This document shows positions 8,231 to 16,294 of a stretch of DNA of 64,000 nucleotides, piece after piece. How positions within the stretch are numbered: position 1 is the stretch's first letter; every line of letters starts with the position of its first letter. Both the position numbers and the translations under genes were made by a program. The notes beneath the pieces are model-generated. The model saw only the letters and a list, made by a program, of their open reading frames with translations, made no database searches and was not told the origin of the DNA. Origin of the DNA: Dehalococcoidia bacterium (GTDB taxonomy: Bacteria; Chloroflexota; Dehalococcoidia; DSTF01; JACRBR01); NCBI GenBank assembly GCA_015478665.1, contig JADMII010000009.1, positions 30,317-94,316 on the forward strand. Reading direction: 5' to 3'.

Positions 8231-9613
8231 ATGATTGTCGCGGTCGTCGGCCTCGGGAAGATCGGGGTGCCGCTGGCGGCGCAGTTCGCGTCGAAGGGCG
8301 CGCGCGTCATCGGCTACGACGTCGACGGCGCGCGCGTCGCCGACATCGCTGCCGGGCGCAACCCGATCGCCGGCGAGCCGGGGGTCGATGAGCTGATCGC
8401 TTCGGCGGCGGGCGACGGCACACTGCGCGCCACCACAGACGCGCGCGCCGCCGTCGCCGAGGCCGACGTCGTCGTGCTGATCGTGCCGGTCGATGTCGAT
8501 GACGGTCAGCGGCCGGACTTCGCCCTGCTCGACGCCGCCGTCGATGCCATCGCGCCCCATCTGGCACGCGCCCCCGGCGGGCCGCTGTTGATCGTCGAGA
8601 CCACCGTGCCCGTCGGCACGACGCGCGGTCGCGTCGGCGGGCGCATCGCGGCGGCGACGGGCAGGAGCGCCGGCAGCGACTTCGCCCTCGCCTTCAGTCC
8701 GGAGCGCGTGTCATCCGGCAGCGTCCTGCGCGACCTCCGCATCTACCCGAAGATCGTCGGCGGCATCGACCAGGCGAGCAGCGGACGTGCGCTCGCGTTC
8801 TATCGCGCGGTGCTCGATGCCGAGGTGATCGCCGTGCGCGATGCGGAGACGGCCGAGTTCTCGAAGCTCGCCGAGACGACGTACCGCGACGTCAACATCG
8901 CGTTGGCAAACGAGTTCGCGCGCATCGGCGACGGCCTCGGCGTCGACGTGCTGCAGGCGATCGAGGTGGCGAACACGCAGCCGTACTCCCACATCCACGC
9001 GCCCGGCGCCGGCGTCGGCGGGCACTGCATCCCCGTCTATCCGCACTTCCTCCGTGCGGCCGGCGAGCGCGGCGTCGCCGCGCCAGCGGCCGCCGCGCAC
9101 GACGGACCGCAGCGCCACGGTCGTCCTCCCCCTCACACGTTGGCCGTGACGGCGGGAGGGGCAACCCCGCTGATCTCGGCGGCGCGCGCGATCAACGACG
9201 GCATGGCGGCCTACGCCGTCGGCCGGCTGGGCGACGCGCTCGGCACGCTCGCCGGCGCGACGGTAGTCGTGCTCGGGCTGTCGTATCGCGCCGGCGTGAA
9301 GGAGTGGCGGCACTCGAGCGCCTTCGGCCTCGCGCGGGCTCTCAGCGAGGCGGGGGCGCATGCCTACGTCCACGACCCGCTGTTCCCGGCCGACGAAGTC
9401 CGCGCATGCGGCCTCGAGCCGCCGCCGCGTTTCCCGCTGCCGGCCGACGCGATCGTGGTGCAGGCGTGGCACCCGCAGTATCGCCCGGAGGGCGAGTGCG
9501 CCATCGACTTCGCTGCCTTCGCCGGCCTGCGCGCCGTGCTCGATCCGCGGGCGGCGCTCGAACCGGCGGCCGTGCGGGCGCCGGGCGTCCGGTACGTTGG
9601 CGTCGGCCGGTAG
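8231..9613 (+). CDS. NDP-sugar dehydrogenase, UDP-GlcNAc/ManNAc 6-dehydrogenase type (WbpA/WecC-like)
   Basis: A 460-residue enzyme that oxidises C6 of a UDP-N-acetylhexosamine to the uronate with two NAD. The N-terminal Rossmann motif is AVVGLGKIGVPLA. VETTVPVGTT and FSPERV follow, and the catalytic Cys266 lies in GVGGHCIPVYPHF. The third domain has LGLSYRAGVKEWRHS. The start at ATG 8231 is chosen because the motif begins at once and the DNA upstream is a heptamer array. Residues about 283-310 form an extra Pro/His/Ala-rich segment whose DNA contains a nested hairpin (9125-9159) like an intergenic palindrome, inserted in frame next to the conserved ISAARAIND helix. This is the likely first enzyme of the Wbp-like set with the two preceding genes. 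Confidence 0.87.
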   Translation: MIVAVVGLGKIGVPLAAQFASKGARVIGYDVDGARVADIAAGRNPIAGEPGVDELIASAAGDGTLRATTDARAAVAEADVVVLIVPVDVDDGQRPDFALLDAAVDAIAPHLARAPGGPLLIVETTVPVGTTRGRVGGRIAAATGRSAGSDFALAFSPERVSSGSVLRDLRIYPKIVGGIDQASSGRALAFYRAVLDAEVIAVRDAETAEFSKLAETTYRDVNIALANEFARIGDGLGVDVLQAIEVANTQPYSHIHAPGAGVGGHCIPVYPHFLRAAGERGVAAPAAAAHDGPQRHGRPPPHTLAVTAGGATPLISAARAINDGMAAYAVGRLGDALGTLAGATVVVLGLSYRAGVKEWRHSSAFGLARALSEAGAHAYVHDPLFPADEVRACGLEPPPRFPLPADAIVVQAWHPQYRPEGECAIDFAAFAGLRAVLDPRAALEPAAVRAPGVRYVGVGR

Positions 9614-9692
9614 AGCGGCGATGCGCTGCCGGGGACGTACGCCCATGCCGCCCGCTGGCCGCAATCCAGCGGCCTGTTACGCTGTAGGGGAG

Positions 9693-9989
9693 ATGACGAC
9701 GGCAGCCGCTACCGAACACGAAGCCTTCCTCGCTGAGGTCGACGCCTGCCTCGACGAGATGCGCCCGTACGTCCATTCGCACGGCGGCGAACTCAACCTC
9801 ATCGACTGGCTCGCAGACGAAGGCCGCCTCCGCCTGCAGCTCGCCGGCGCCTGCCACGGCTGCCCGATGAGCATGCTGACGATGAAACTCGGCATCGAGC
9901 GGATCATCCAGGACCGCTTTCCGCAGGTGAAGCACGTCGAAGCGGTCAAGGTCGACGACTTCGACTTCCCGGAGCTCGCGCCCGGATAA
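9693..9989 (+). CDS. NifU C-terminal domain (Nfu-type) Fe-S scaffold
   Basis: A 98-residue Nfu protein that assembles a [4Fe-4S] cluster between two monomers and passes it to apo-proteins. Residues 54-57 are the CxxC cluster motif in AGACHGCPMS, and MTMKLGIERII follows as in the family. The usual RPYVHSHGGELNL opening is present. A TACGCT box lies nine bases before the ATG. The purine-rich GGGGAG directly before the ATG is too close to be a good ribosome site. The gene ends just before a strong bidirectional hairpin. An A-type carrier at 60.6 kb could work with it, but no SUF genes are in the window. Confidence 0.9.
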   Translation: MTTAAATEHEAFLAEVDACLDEMRPYVHSHGGELNLIDWLADEGRLRLQLAGACHGCPMSMLTMKLGIERIIQDRFPQVKHVEAVKVDDFDFPELAPG

Positions 9990-10013
9990 GCGCGCATCGA
10001 CAGCGCGCCGAAG

Positions 10014-10051
10014 CACGAAAGACAGCCGTCGTGCGACGGCTGTCTTTCGTG
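10014..10051. terminator. Bidirectional terminator, perfect 18-bp stem
   Basis: An exact inverted repeat with two 18-base arms (CACGAAAGACAGCCGTCG and its complement) around a two-base centre. It lies between the convergent Nfu gene and the membrane-protein gene at 10085-10399. TCTTTC in the arm gives a weak U-rich tail in either direction. Confidence 0.85.
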
Positions 10052-10084
10052 AATTGCGGCGCGCCCTTGCGGTAGAGACCGGAG

Positions 10085-10399
10085 TTACGGCTCGCGCATC
10101 GGCCGCGTGCTGCGGCGGTCGTCGAACGTCTCCTCGGGATCCACGACGTGGTGCTCACGGCGGAAGACGTTGGCGCAGATGCCCAGGATGATCGCCCCGA
10201 CCATCCAGGTCATTCCGCCTTCAAAGTCCGTCAACCCCGATGCGTGCGTGATGTACCCCATCGCGGCGAACCAGCCGATGATGCCTCCCGCGATCGCGAG
10301 TGCGGCGAGGATCAGCGCGAGGCTGTTCGCGAGCCACGTCTCCGCGTCCTTGGCCATCCCGGATTGTCGTGCCGTCTCGTAGTGTTGCGTGCGCTGCAT
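10085..10399 (-). CDS. Small two-helix membrane protein
   Basis: A 104-residue protein with two predicted membrane spans, LALILAALAIAGGIIGWFA and the segment around MVGAIILGICANVF, and charged ends. I start it at the ATG ending at 10399 because a strong AAAGGAGGTG site lies 4-6 bases before it. An in-frame ATG at 10417 would place that ribosome site inside the coding sequence. It resembles the small uncharacterised membrane proteins often seen in Chloroflexota and Actinobacteria, and no function can be assigned. It converges on the Nfu gene across the hairpin at 10014-10051. Confidence 0.75.
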   Translation of the reverse strand: MQRTQHYETARQSGMAKDAETWLANSLALILAALAIAGGIIGWFAAMGYITHASGLTDFEGGMTWMVGAIILGICANVFRREHHVVDPEETFDDRRSTRPMREP

Positions 10400-10868
10400 A
10401 TGCACACCTCCTTTCATTCAACCTACCGCGATGGCGCCACCACATGGGGTGAATTCGAGGCCTCTGCAAAGGTCGCGGGGAATCTGTAAGCCGCGCGCAA
10501 TCATGCCTCTCGCAGACGATTCAGAATCGTGACGGCGAGCCGGTGGTGGGCCGCGGCGAGTGGAGGGAGCACCACGTGGTTGTGCCGGACGGGGACGCGA
10601 TCCGGCGCTGGGCGCCGCTTCCGCCCGTCGGCGCGAAGCGGACAGGAGCGGCGCTGCGAAGCCGCGCTGCGCTCAGCCGACGGGCGAGGCGTGCGCCGCG
10701 CGGGATCCCCAGGCGCCACCCTGCGTCCACAGGGTGTACCGTAGACGCACGGCCGCCGGAGCACGGACGCGCGCCGTCGCGATGCGAACCGGCCACGAGC
10801 CCTCGTCGCCGCGAGGCGATGGCATCGGGCGGCATCGTCATCCTCAGCCGAGCGGAGGTGCCGGACAG
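10400..10868. other. Intergenic region before the SDR gene
   Basis: No supported gene. It includes the divergent control region of the small membrane gene and a GC-rich stretch without codon structure. A possible degenerate GAGCGAAGCG-type repeat lies at 10836-10860. Confidence 0.5.
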
Positions 10869-11705
10869 ATGCAGCTTGCAGGCAGCACGGTGATCGTGAC
10901 AGGAGCCAGCGCCGGCATCGGCCGCGAGACGGCGCTGGCCTTCGCCCGCCGCGGCGCGAACGTCGTGCTGGCGGCGCGGCGCGAAGAGCGGCTCCAGGCG
11001 CTCGCCGACCGGCTGCGGCGCATCGGCGTCGAAGCGCTCGTCGTGCCGACGGACGTCGCCCGGCCGCAGGAGATCGAGCGGCTCGTGCAGGCGGCGCTGG
11101 ACCGCTTTGGTCGCATCGACGTGCTCGTGAACAACGCCGGCTTCGGCTTCAGCGGCACCATAGAGGAGACGACGGAAGCGGACATGCGTGAGCTGTGGGA
11201 CGTGAACTACATGGGCGCGTTCCTGGCGACGAAAGCGGTGCTGCCGACGATGCGGTCGCAGCGACGCGGCCACATCGTGAACGTGTCGTCGGTCGTCGGC
11301 AAGCTCGCCTTCCCGTTTCACGGCGCCTACTCGGCCACAAAGTTCGCGCTCATCGGCATGACGGAGGCGCTGCGCGGCGAGCTCGAAGGCTCCGGCGTCA
11401 CGGCGACCGTGGTGCTGCCGGCGAGCACGCGCACGGAGTTTTTCGACGTGCAGCGCACCCACGACGGCCACGTCTCGGCGCCGACCGGCCCGGTACAGTC
11501 GCCGGCCGTCGTCGCGCGGGCGATCGTCCGCTCCGTCGTCCGTCCGACGCCGGAGGTGAACCTGGTGCCGGCGTTCCGGCTGGCATTCGGCCTGTCGGCG
11601 TTCTTTCCGTTCCTGCGCGACATGGCCGGGCGTCAGTTCTATCGCCGTAGCGGCGGCCGTCCCCGGCGCGCTCCGGGCCCGGATCCTGCTCCGCGGCGAG
11701 AATGA
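10869..11705 (+). CDS. Short-chain dehydrogenase/reductase
   Basis: A 278-residue classical SDR. The cofactor motif TGASAGIG is near residues 11-18, the NNAG motif is in DVLVNNAGFGF, and the catalytic Ser-Tyr-Lys set is in NVSSVVG and AYSATKFAL. An arginine-rich cofactor loop (AARREERL) suggests NADPH. The C-terminus has a hydrophobic stretch (FRLAFGLSAFFPFLRDM) and then a basic, proline-rich tail, as in SDRs related to acyl or ketoacyl reductases that associate with membranes. The start at ATG 10869 fits the family. A weak GGAGG lies 11-15 bases upstream. The substrate is unknown. Confidence 0.85.
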   Translation: MQLAGSTVIVTGASAGIGRETALAFARRGANVVLAARREERLQALADRLRRIGVEALVVPTDVARPQEIERLVQAALDRFGRIDVLVNNAGFGFSGTIEETTEADMRELWDVNYMGAFLATKAVLPTMRSQRRGHIVNVSSVVGKLAFPFHGAYSATKFALIGMTEALRGELEGSGVTATVVLPASTRTEFFDVQRTHDGHVSAPTGPVQSPAVVARAIVRSVVRPTPEVNLVPAFRLAFGLSAFFPFLRDMAGRQFYRRSGGRPRRAPGPDPAPRRE

Positions 11706-11929
11706 CGGGCGGATCGAGCGTGCCGCTCACGCCACGTCGGCAACTGCGGCTTCGGCGAACCCGGCGTGGCGAGCGGAGCGGCCGCGCACCGGACGTCGTC
11801 TGCAACGCCGCGGATGCATCGCCCACGGCCCTACGTGAGCTCGGCTGATGCCGCGGCCGGTCTCGAAGTCGCGATCGTGAGGCGAGCGGCCGCAGATCGC
11901 CGAACGATGGCGCGGCGACAGGGGGGCGA

Positions 11930-13492
11930 TCAGCGGCGGCCGGCTCGCCGCGCGGCAACCGCGGCGATCAGCGTCGCCACCACGATCGCGGCGAGCGCCG
12001 CCGGCCACCAGGCGCGCATGCCGCCGCCACCGGCGAGGCCGACGACGGACGGCGCTTCGGCGATGCCGCCGACGGAGGCCGGGGCGAAGGGCTGCGCGCT
12101 CACGGTGAGTGGCGCGCGGGCGCCGGCGTCGAGCGCCTGCGCGCCGGCGACGGTCTCGCCCGGCGCCTCGTAGTACATCGTGCGCCGGGTGGTGAGGGTG
12201 GACGTGCAGCCGAGGCCGGGGTCGGTGCAGGGGATGGCCTGGTTGACGTAGACGCCGCTCGAGCCATAGGCGGACGAGTCGCCGGTGCACTGCGCCGTCG
12301 AAGGCGATGCGCTGTCCAGGTAGTACGACGTGTAGTTGAAGCCGGCGATGTTCGTCGAGTTGATGCCGGACATGACGAGCGAACCCTGCGCCCCGGTCAC
12401 CATCTCCCATCGAATCGGCCCGGGCGCCGGGCTGTCGGGGACGCCATCGATGGTGACGCCGCCCGTATTGAGGTCGTTTCGGTACACCATGCCGGACGCG
12501 GCGGCGCTGTAATCAAAGAAGTCCATGATCGACGGGATCGCGTGCACGCGCAGGTCAGTGATGATGTCCTGGCGCTGCGCGTAGAAGATCTGGTCGCGCT
12601 CCGTGTTGGGGCCGCTGTTCGCCCCGACGAACGAGCGGATCGCGCGCACGGGCCCGCTCTTGTTGGCGATGAACGCGCCCTCGCCGCGATAGCCGCTGGA
12701 ATCGCCGTTGTCGAACGTGTCCTCCGAACGGACGCAGTTGCCCGGGGCGAAAAGCGCCTTATGGCGGTCGAGGATATCGGCGCCGGTGGCCGCGCCGGCG
12801 GTGATCTTCAGGATGTCGTCGTCCCAGCGGTCACCGAAGCGGTGCGTGTAGTACGGCGTCGTGATGGTGGAGTTCTCGGGGTTCGGGCCGTCAAAGATGT
12901 TGTAGGTGGTTTTGTAGGCGCCGGAGAGCAGGTTGAAGTTGTAGGTGACGTAGCTCTGGCCGGCGCCGGGGTCGAGCGTGCCGTCCTGCCGGAAGGGATA
13001 CACGATGCCGCCGGCGCCGGGGTCGAGCGGGTCGTTGATCGTCAGCTGCACACCGCTTCCCGCGATGGTGTGCGCCGGGCCGGTGAGGCTGCCCGCCGCG
13101 CCCCCGGCGTCCTTCGCCATGAACGCCAGCTCGTCATCCACGTCGAACGCCGGATTCGGGTCCGCGCCGGTGAAGGTATTGGGGTCGGCGTACACCAGCC
13201 CGGTGATGTTGGTGCTGGAGGCGGGCGGCGCGACGTTGTTGTAGATGGCCGAGAACGTCTGGGCGAAGCGCTCATCGACCTGGACGGGGATCTGCTGCCA
13301 GCCGCCGGTGTAGCGGAAGCCGACGATCTCGCCCGGGGCCACTCCCTGCAGCGCCGGCACATCGGCGCCGGTGATGACGACGGGATCTTCCGGGCGATTG
13401 AGGGCGCTCGTCGCCCGCGCCGGCGCGGCGCGCGCCGACAGCGCGAGGACGAGCGCGAGTGCGCAGATCGCCGGAAGGACGCGCGTCATCAA
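11930..13492 (-). CDS. Large secreted protein with C-terminal membrane anchor
   Basis: A 520-residue protein I do not recognise. It starts with a clear signal peptide (LPAICALALVLALSARAAPARA) and ends with a single span (AALAAIVVATLIAAVAA) followed by RRAGRR, so it is exported and anchored at the C-terminus. The body is rich in Asp, Asn, Gly, Thr and aromatic residues and looks like an extracellular beta-sandwich protein. It opens with a VVITGADVPALQGV segment and a WQQIPVQVDER motif that I associate with uncharacterised surface proteins. Four cysteines lie in its second half. ATG 13492 or the adjacent ATG at 13489 may be the start, with no strong ribosome site. It stands alone between spacers. 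Confidence 0.7.
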   Translation of the reverse strand: MMTRVLPAICALALVLALSARAAPARATSALNRPEDPVVITGADVPALQGVAPGEIVGFRYTGGWQQIPVQVDERFAQTFSAIYNNVAPPASSTNITGLVYADPNTFTGADPNPAFDVDDELAFMAKDAGGAAGSLTGPAHTIAGSGVQLTINDPLDPGAGGIVYPFRQDGTLDPGAGQSYVTYNFNLLSGAYKTTYNIFDGPNPENSTITTPYYTHRFGDRWDDDILKITAGAATGADILDRHKALFAPGNCVRSEDTFDNGDSSGYRGEGAFIANKSGPVRAIRSFVGANSGPNTERDQIFYAQRQDIITDLRVHAIPSIMDFFDYSAAASGMVYRNDLNTGGVTIDGVPDSPAPGPIRWEMVTGAQGSLVMSGINSTNIAGFNYTSYYLDSASPSTAQCTGDSSAYGSSGVYVNQAIPCTDPGLGCTSTLTTRRTMYYEAPGETVAGAQALDAGARAPLTVSAQPFAPASVGGIAEAPSVVGLAGGGGMRAWWPAALAAIVVATLIAAVAARRAGRR

Positions 13493-13517
13493 GACACCGA
13501 TCGCGAGGAACGACGGC

Positions 13518-13614
13518 AGCCTGGCACAGGTTGGCTGCCGGTTGGATGGGTACGGCTCTGATTGTAACTGGGCCGTGATTCTGGCACTCCGTAACCGGGC
13601 AATGATCCTGGCAC
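13518..13614. repeat. CTGGCAC direct repeats resembling an IS end
   Basis: TGATTCTGGCAC at 13576-13587 and TGATCCTGGCAC at 13603-13614 are 27 bp apart, with CCTGGCAC also at about 13520. The pattern resembles the multi-repeat ends of DDE insertion sequences and is laid out like the GATTCTGTCCTC pair at 63961-63998. No transposase gene is next to it, so this could be a solo end or relic. Confidence 0.4.
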
Positions 13615-13720
13615 CCGCGCGTGCCGCGGGGCGGCGCCCGAAGCAGCGATTCCGCAGTCGCGCGTGAACGTCGCGACGGAAGCGTGCGGGGCCTCGGGAC
13701 GTCTGATCGCGCCTCGCATG

Positions 13721-15112
13721 CTACTCCACGCGGCGTGCTACACGCGTCTGCCGCAGGTAGCGCGCGCGGCCGTCCTCGATGTCGCTGAAGCGGAGCGGCG
13801 TGTAGACGCGCATGTACGGATTGCGCTCGAGGAAGAGCCCCGGCTCGACGGCGATCAGCTCCGACGGCGGCAGCGGCGGCGCCAGCGCGGCGAGCGGGCC
13901 CGTGTTCGTTGTCGTCAGCGTCAGCGCGCCGTCGTGCTCCTCCACCTCGATGCGGAAGCCGAGTCTCCCATAGACGCCGGCGTACGGCCGCAGGTCGATG
14001 CGCACCGGCTCCTCCGGGGGGCGCGGATGCTCGGGCATCGCGATACCCAGCGTTTCGGCGAAGAGCCAGCGCATGATGCGGCTGGCGAGGATCGCGCCCG
14101 AAGTCACGGCGTTCGTCAGCACGGCGACGGCGAAGCGCTCTTCGGGCAGCACCCGCAGCGACGATATCTGGCCGATCGTGCCGCCGTCGTGGCCGATGAC
14201 GCGCCGGCCGCCCCAGTCGAACAGCATCCAGCCGAGGCCCCAGTGGGATGGACCCTCGCCGGGCTGCGACGGCAGGTCGTGTTGCACCTGCTGCATCGCC
14301 CGCACGGACGCCTCGGAGACCAGGCGGGTGCCGTCGGATGCGACGCCGCCGGCCACGTGCATGCGCGCGAAGGCGAGCAGGTCGTCGACGGTCGAGCAGG
14401 GCGTCGCGCCGGCCGGGCCGGCGGAGCGCGCCATGCCCCAGACCGGCGCCGGGCGGAGCGCGAGCTGCGCATCGAAGATGTGCCCGGCGGCGGTGCGATG
14501 CAGCAGCGCCTGTTCGGGCAGCGTCACGGTGTGGCTGACGCCGAGCGGGCGCAGCAGACGCGTCTTCAGCGCATCATCCCATCCCAGGCCGGTCATCGTT
14601 TCGATGATCCGGCCGAGGACGACGAAGCCGGCGTTGCAGTACGAGAACATGGCTCCCGGCGCGAAGACCTGTGGCAGCGTCGCGCACGCCGCCACGTACT
14701 TCTCGACGCAGTCGTCGCCGCGGCCGAAGTCTTCGAAGAAGTCGCCATCGACGCCGCTCGTGTGCGTCAGCAGCTGGCGGATCGTCACCGTCCGCGTCGC
14801 CGTCTCGTCGGCGAAGCGCAGGCGCGGCAGGTACGTGCAGGCGGGCGCGTCGAGCGCGAGGCGGCCTTCGTCCACGAGCTGCATGATCAGCGTGGTGGTG
14901 TAGACCTTGGTGATGGAGCCGATCTGGAACAGCGTATCCGGCGTCGCTTCGACGCCCGTGCCGAGGTTGATCACGCCCGCGGCCGCCGAGTGCGTCTCGT
15001 CGCCGTGCGTCCAGGCGATGGACGCCCCCGGCACGCGGTAGCGTTCGCACCAGGCCGCGAGGCGCTCGCGCATCTCTTCGGAAGACGGAAGCTGAACGCC
15101 GGTCGTCGTCAT
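13721..15112 (-). CDS. Beta-lactamase-fold serine hydrolase (class C/PBP4* family)
   Basis: A 463-residue serine hydrolase of the beta-lactamase/transpeptidase-like family. S66 and K69 form the SxxK motif (GSITK), YCN in FSYCNAGFVV is the second motif, and GHDGGTIG near residue 325 is the third (HxG). The C-terminal 110 residues form a lipocalin-like beta domain common in these esterases and D-aminopeptidases. No signal peptide is seen, so it is probably cytoplasmic, acting on an ester or amide or a peptide with a D-residue. A GGGAGGTG ribosome site just before the ATG at 15112 fixes the start. It is more likely an esterase or peptidase than an antibiotic-resistance enzyme. Confidence 0.88.
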   Translation of the reverse strand: MTTTGVQLPSSEEMRERLAAWCERYRVPGASIAWTHGDETHSAAAGVINLGTGVEATPDTLFQIGSITKVYTTTLIMQLVDEGRLALDAPACTYLPRLRFADETATRTVTIRQLLTHTSGVDGDFFEDFGRGDDCVEKYVAACATLPQVFAPGAMFSYCNAGFVVLGRIIETMTGLGWDDALKTRLLRPLGVSHTVTLPEQALLHRTAAGHIFDAQLALRPAPVWGMARSAGPAGATPCSTVDDLLAFARMHVAGGVASDGTRLVSEASVRAMQQVQHDLPSQPGEGPSHWGLGWMLFDWGGRRVIGHDGGTIGQISSLRVLPEERFAVAVLTNAVTSGAILASRIMRWLFAETLGIAMPEHPRPPEEPVRIDLRPYAGVYGRLGFRIEVEEHDGALTLTTTNTGPLAALAPPLPPSELIAVEPGLFLERNPYMRVYTPLRFSDIEDGRARYLRQTRVARRVE

Positions 15113-15293
15113 CGTGCACCTCCCATCGCTGTCCAGCGATTGTACTCCGTCGTCCGACGGGCGGCACCGAACCGTGTCTGCCGGTCCGGCAGCGGCGGCG
15201 GGTTTGCTTCGACCGCCGGGGCGAGGACTGCAGACGTCCATCGACGACGGCCACCGCGCGCTGGCGACGCCCTGCCGGCGTCCGGAGCGCGGA

Positions 15294-15299
15294 TACACT
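15294..15299 (+). promoter_or_regulatory. -10-like TACACT box (7 nt before ATG)
   Basis: TACACT, seven bases, then the ATG at 15307. The hexamer is identical to the box at 6994. No Shine-Dalgarno lies between. Confidence 0.5.
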
Positions 15300-15306
15300 G
15301 CGCAGG

Positions 15307-15465
15307 ATGGAGACGGACGAGCGGGCAGAACGACGCGAGGCGCGGCAGCGGGCGAAGCGCGAGCGCATGCGCAAGCACGGCGCATCGACCGCGAGCACGT
15401 ACCGGAACGCGATCCTCAAGCGGCTGCGACGGAACGCGGGCGCCAGCGATCGCCGCGCGTGCTGA
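15307..15465 (+). CDS. Small highly charged protein
   Basis: A 52-residue protein composed almost wholly of Arg, Lys, Glu and Ala in its first half (ERREARQRAKRER) followed by an Ile/Leu-Lys-Arg helix (YRNAILKRLRR). Small basic proteins of this kind, of unknown role and perhaps nucleic-acid binding, recur in Chloroflexota. Support comes from the TACACT box seven bases upstream and from GC-rich third codon positions. It diverges from the serine hydrolase gene. Confidence 0.5.
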   Translation: METDERAERREARQRAKRERMRKHGASTASTYRNAILKRLRRNAGASDRRAC

Positions 15466-15733
15466 CGCTCGCCCGCGGCCGGGGCGCGATCGACACCGGC
15501 GCGGCATTGACCTGCCCGCGCCGCTGGCGGATAATGGCGATCGCCTCTCCGCCCGCGCGCCGGGCGGCAGGCCGTGCAGCACGTGGATGCGAACACCTGC
15601 GGGCGCGAGGAGCGCCCGGGCACGGCTCCAATCCCTCACTGCACGCGGCTGATCATGGACGCGCACCGAGCGGCGGCGGCGCCTGGGCATCCGCCACGGT
15701 ACGGCGTCTCGTCCCACGACGAAGGAGGCTTGT

Positions 15734-16165
15734 GTGCCCGAAGCAACCGCGCCGGCGCCCGGCAAGAAACCGATTGTCCCGTTCCTGGCGTTGCCCAGCG
15801 ACCCCGGCGAGAAGCCCTACCTCACCGGAAGCCGCTGCACGAACTGCGGAGCCAGCTATCTCGGCACGCGCATGGCGTGCAGCAAGTGCTTTTCGACCGA
15901 AGCGATGGAGCCCGTCAAGCTCAGCGACAGGGGTGAGCTGCACGTCTTCTCCATCGTCCACCAGTCGGCGCCCGGCGTGCCGACACCGTACGTCGCCGCG
16001 ATCGTCGACCTGCCCGAAGGCGTCAGCGTCCGCTGCAACATCGCCGGCGTCGGCGCCGACCCGAAGGACCTGAAGTTCGGCATGCCCGTGCAGATGGTGA
16101 CGGAGGCGATCCGCAAGGACCGCGACGGCAACGACGTCATCGCCTTCAGCTTCAAGCCGGTGTAG
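15734..16165 (+). CDS. Zn-ribbon/OB-fold protein (DUF35), thiolase partner
   Basis: A 143-residue protein with an N-terminal rubredoxin-like zinc ribbon (C35, C38, C49, C52) and a C-terminal OB fold (LHVFSIVHQSAP...TPYVAAIVDLPEG). DUF35 proteins bind acyl-CoA and form a complex with thiolases or HMG-CoA synthase, helping to channel the CoA substrate. That is known from archaeal complexes and from sterol side-chain enzymes. The thiolase gene 130 bp downstream is the obvious partner. A GTG start at 15734 is fixed by an AAGGAGG site six bases upstream. Confidence 0.9.
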   Translation: MPEATAPAPGKKPIVPFLALPSDPGEKPYLTGSRCTNCGASYLGTRMACSKCFSTEAMEPVKLSDRGELHVFSIVHQSAPGVPTPYVAAIVDLPEGVSVRCNIAGVGADPKDLKFGMPVQMVTEAIRKDRDGNDVIAFSFKPV

Positions 16166-16294
16166 GCGGCGGGAGGCGACACGCGGGCGGAGCGCAAGGG
16201 ACGAGCCGGCGAGGCGCAACCGCCATGCCGCCGCGCACGGGATCGCGCCGGGGATATTGCCGCCGACGACGGCGGCTGAGAAGGAGCAGCAGAG

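Noticed and set aside
13721..15112. Acquired class C beta-lactamase
   Set aside because: It has no signal peptide and carries a lipocalin-like C-terminal domain as in cytoplasmic esterases. There is no mobile context.
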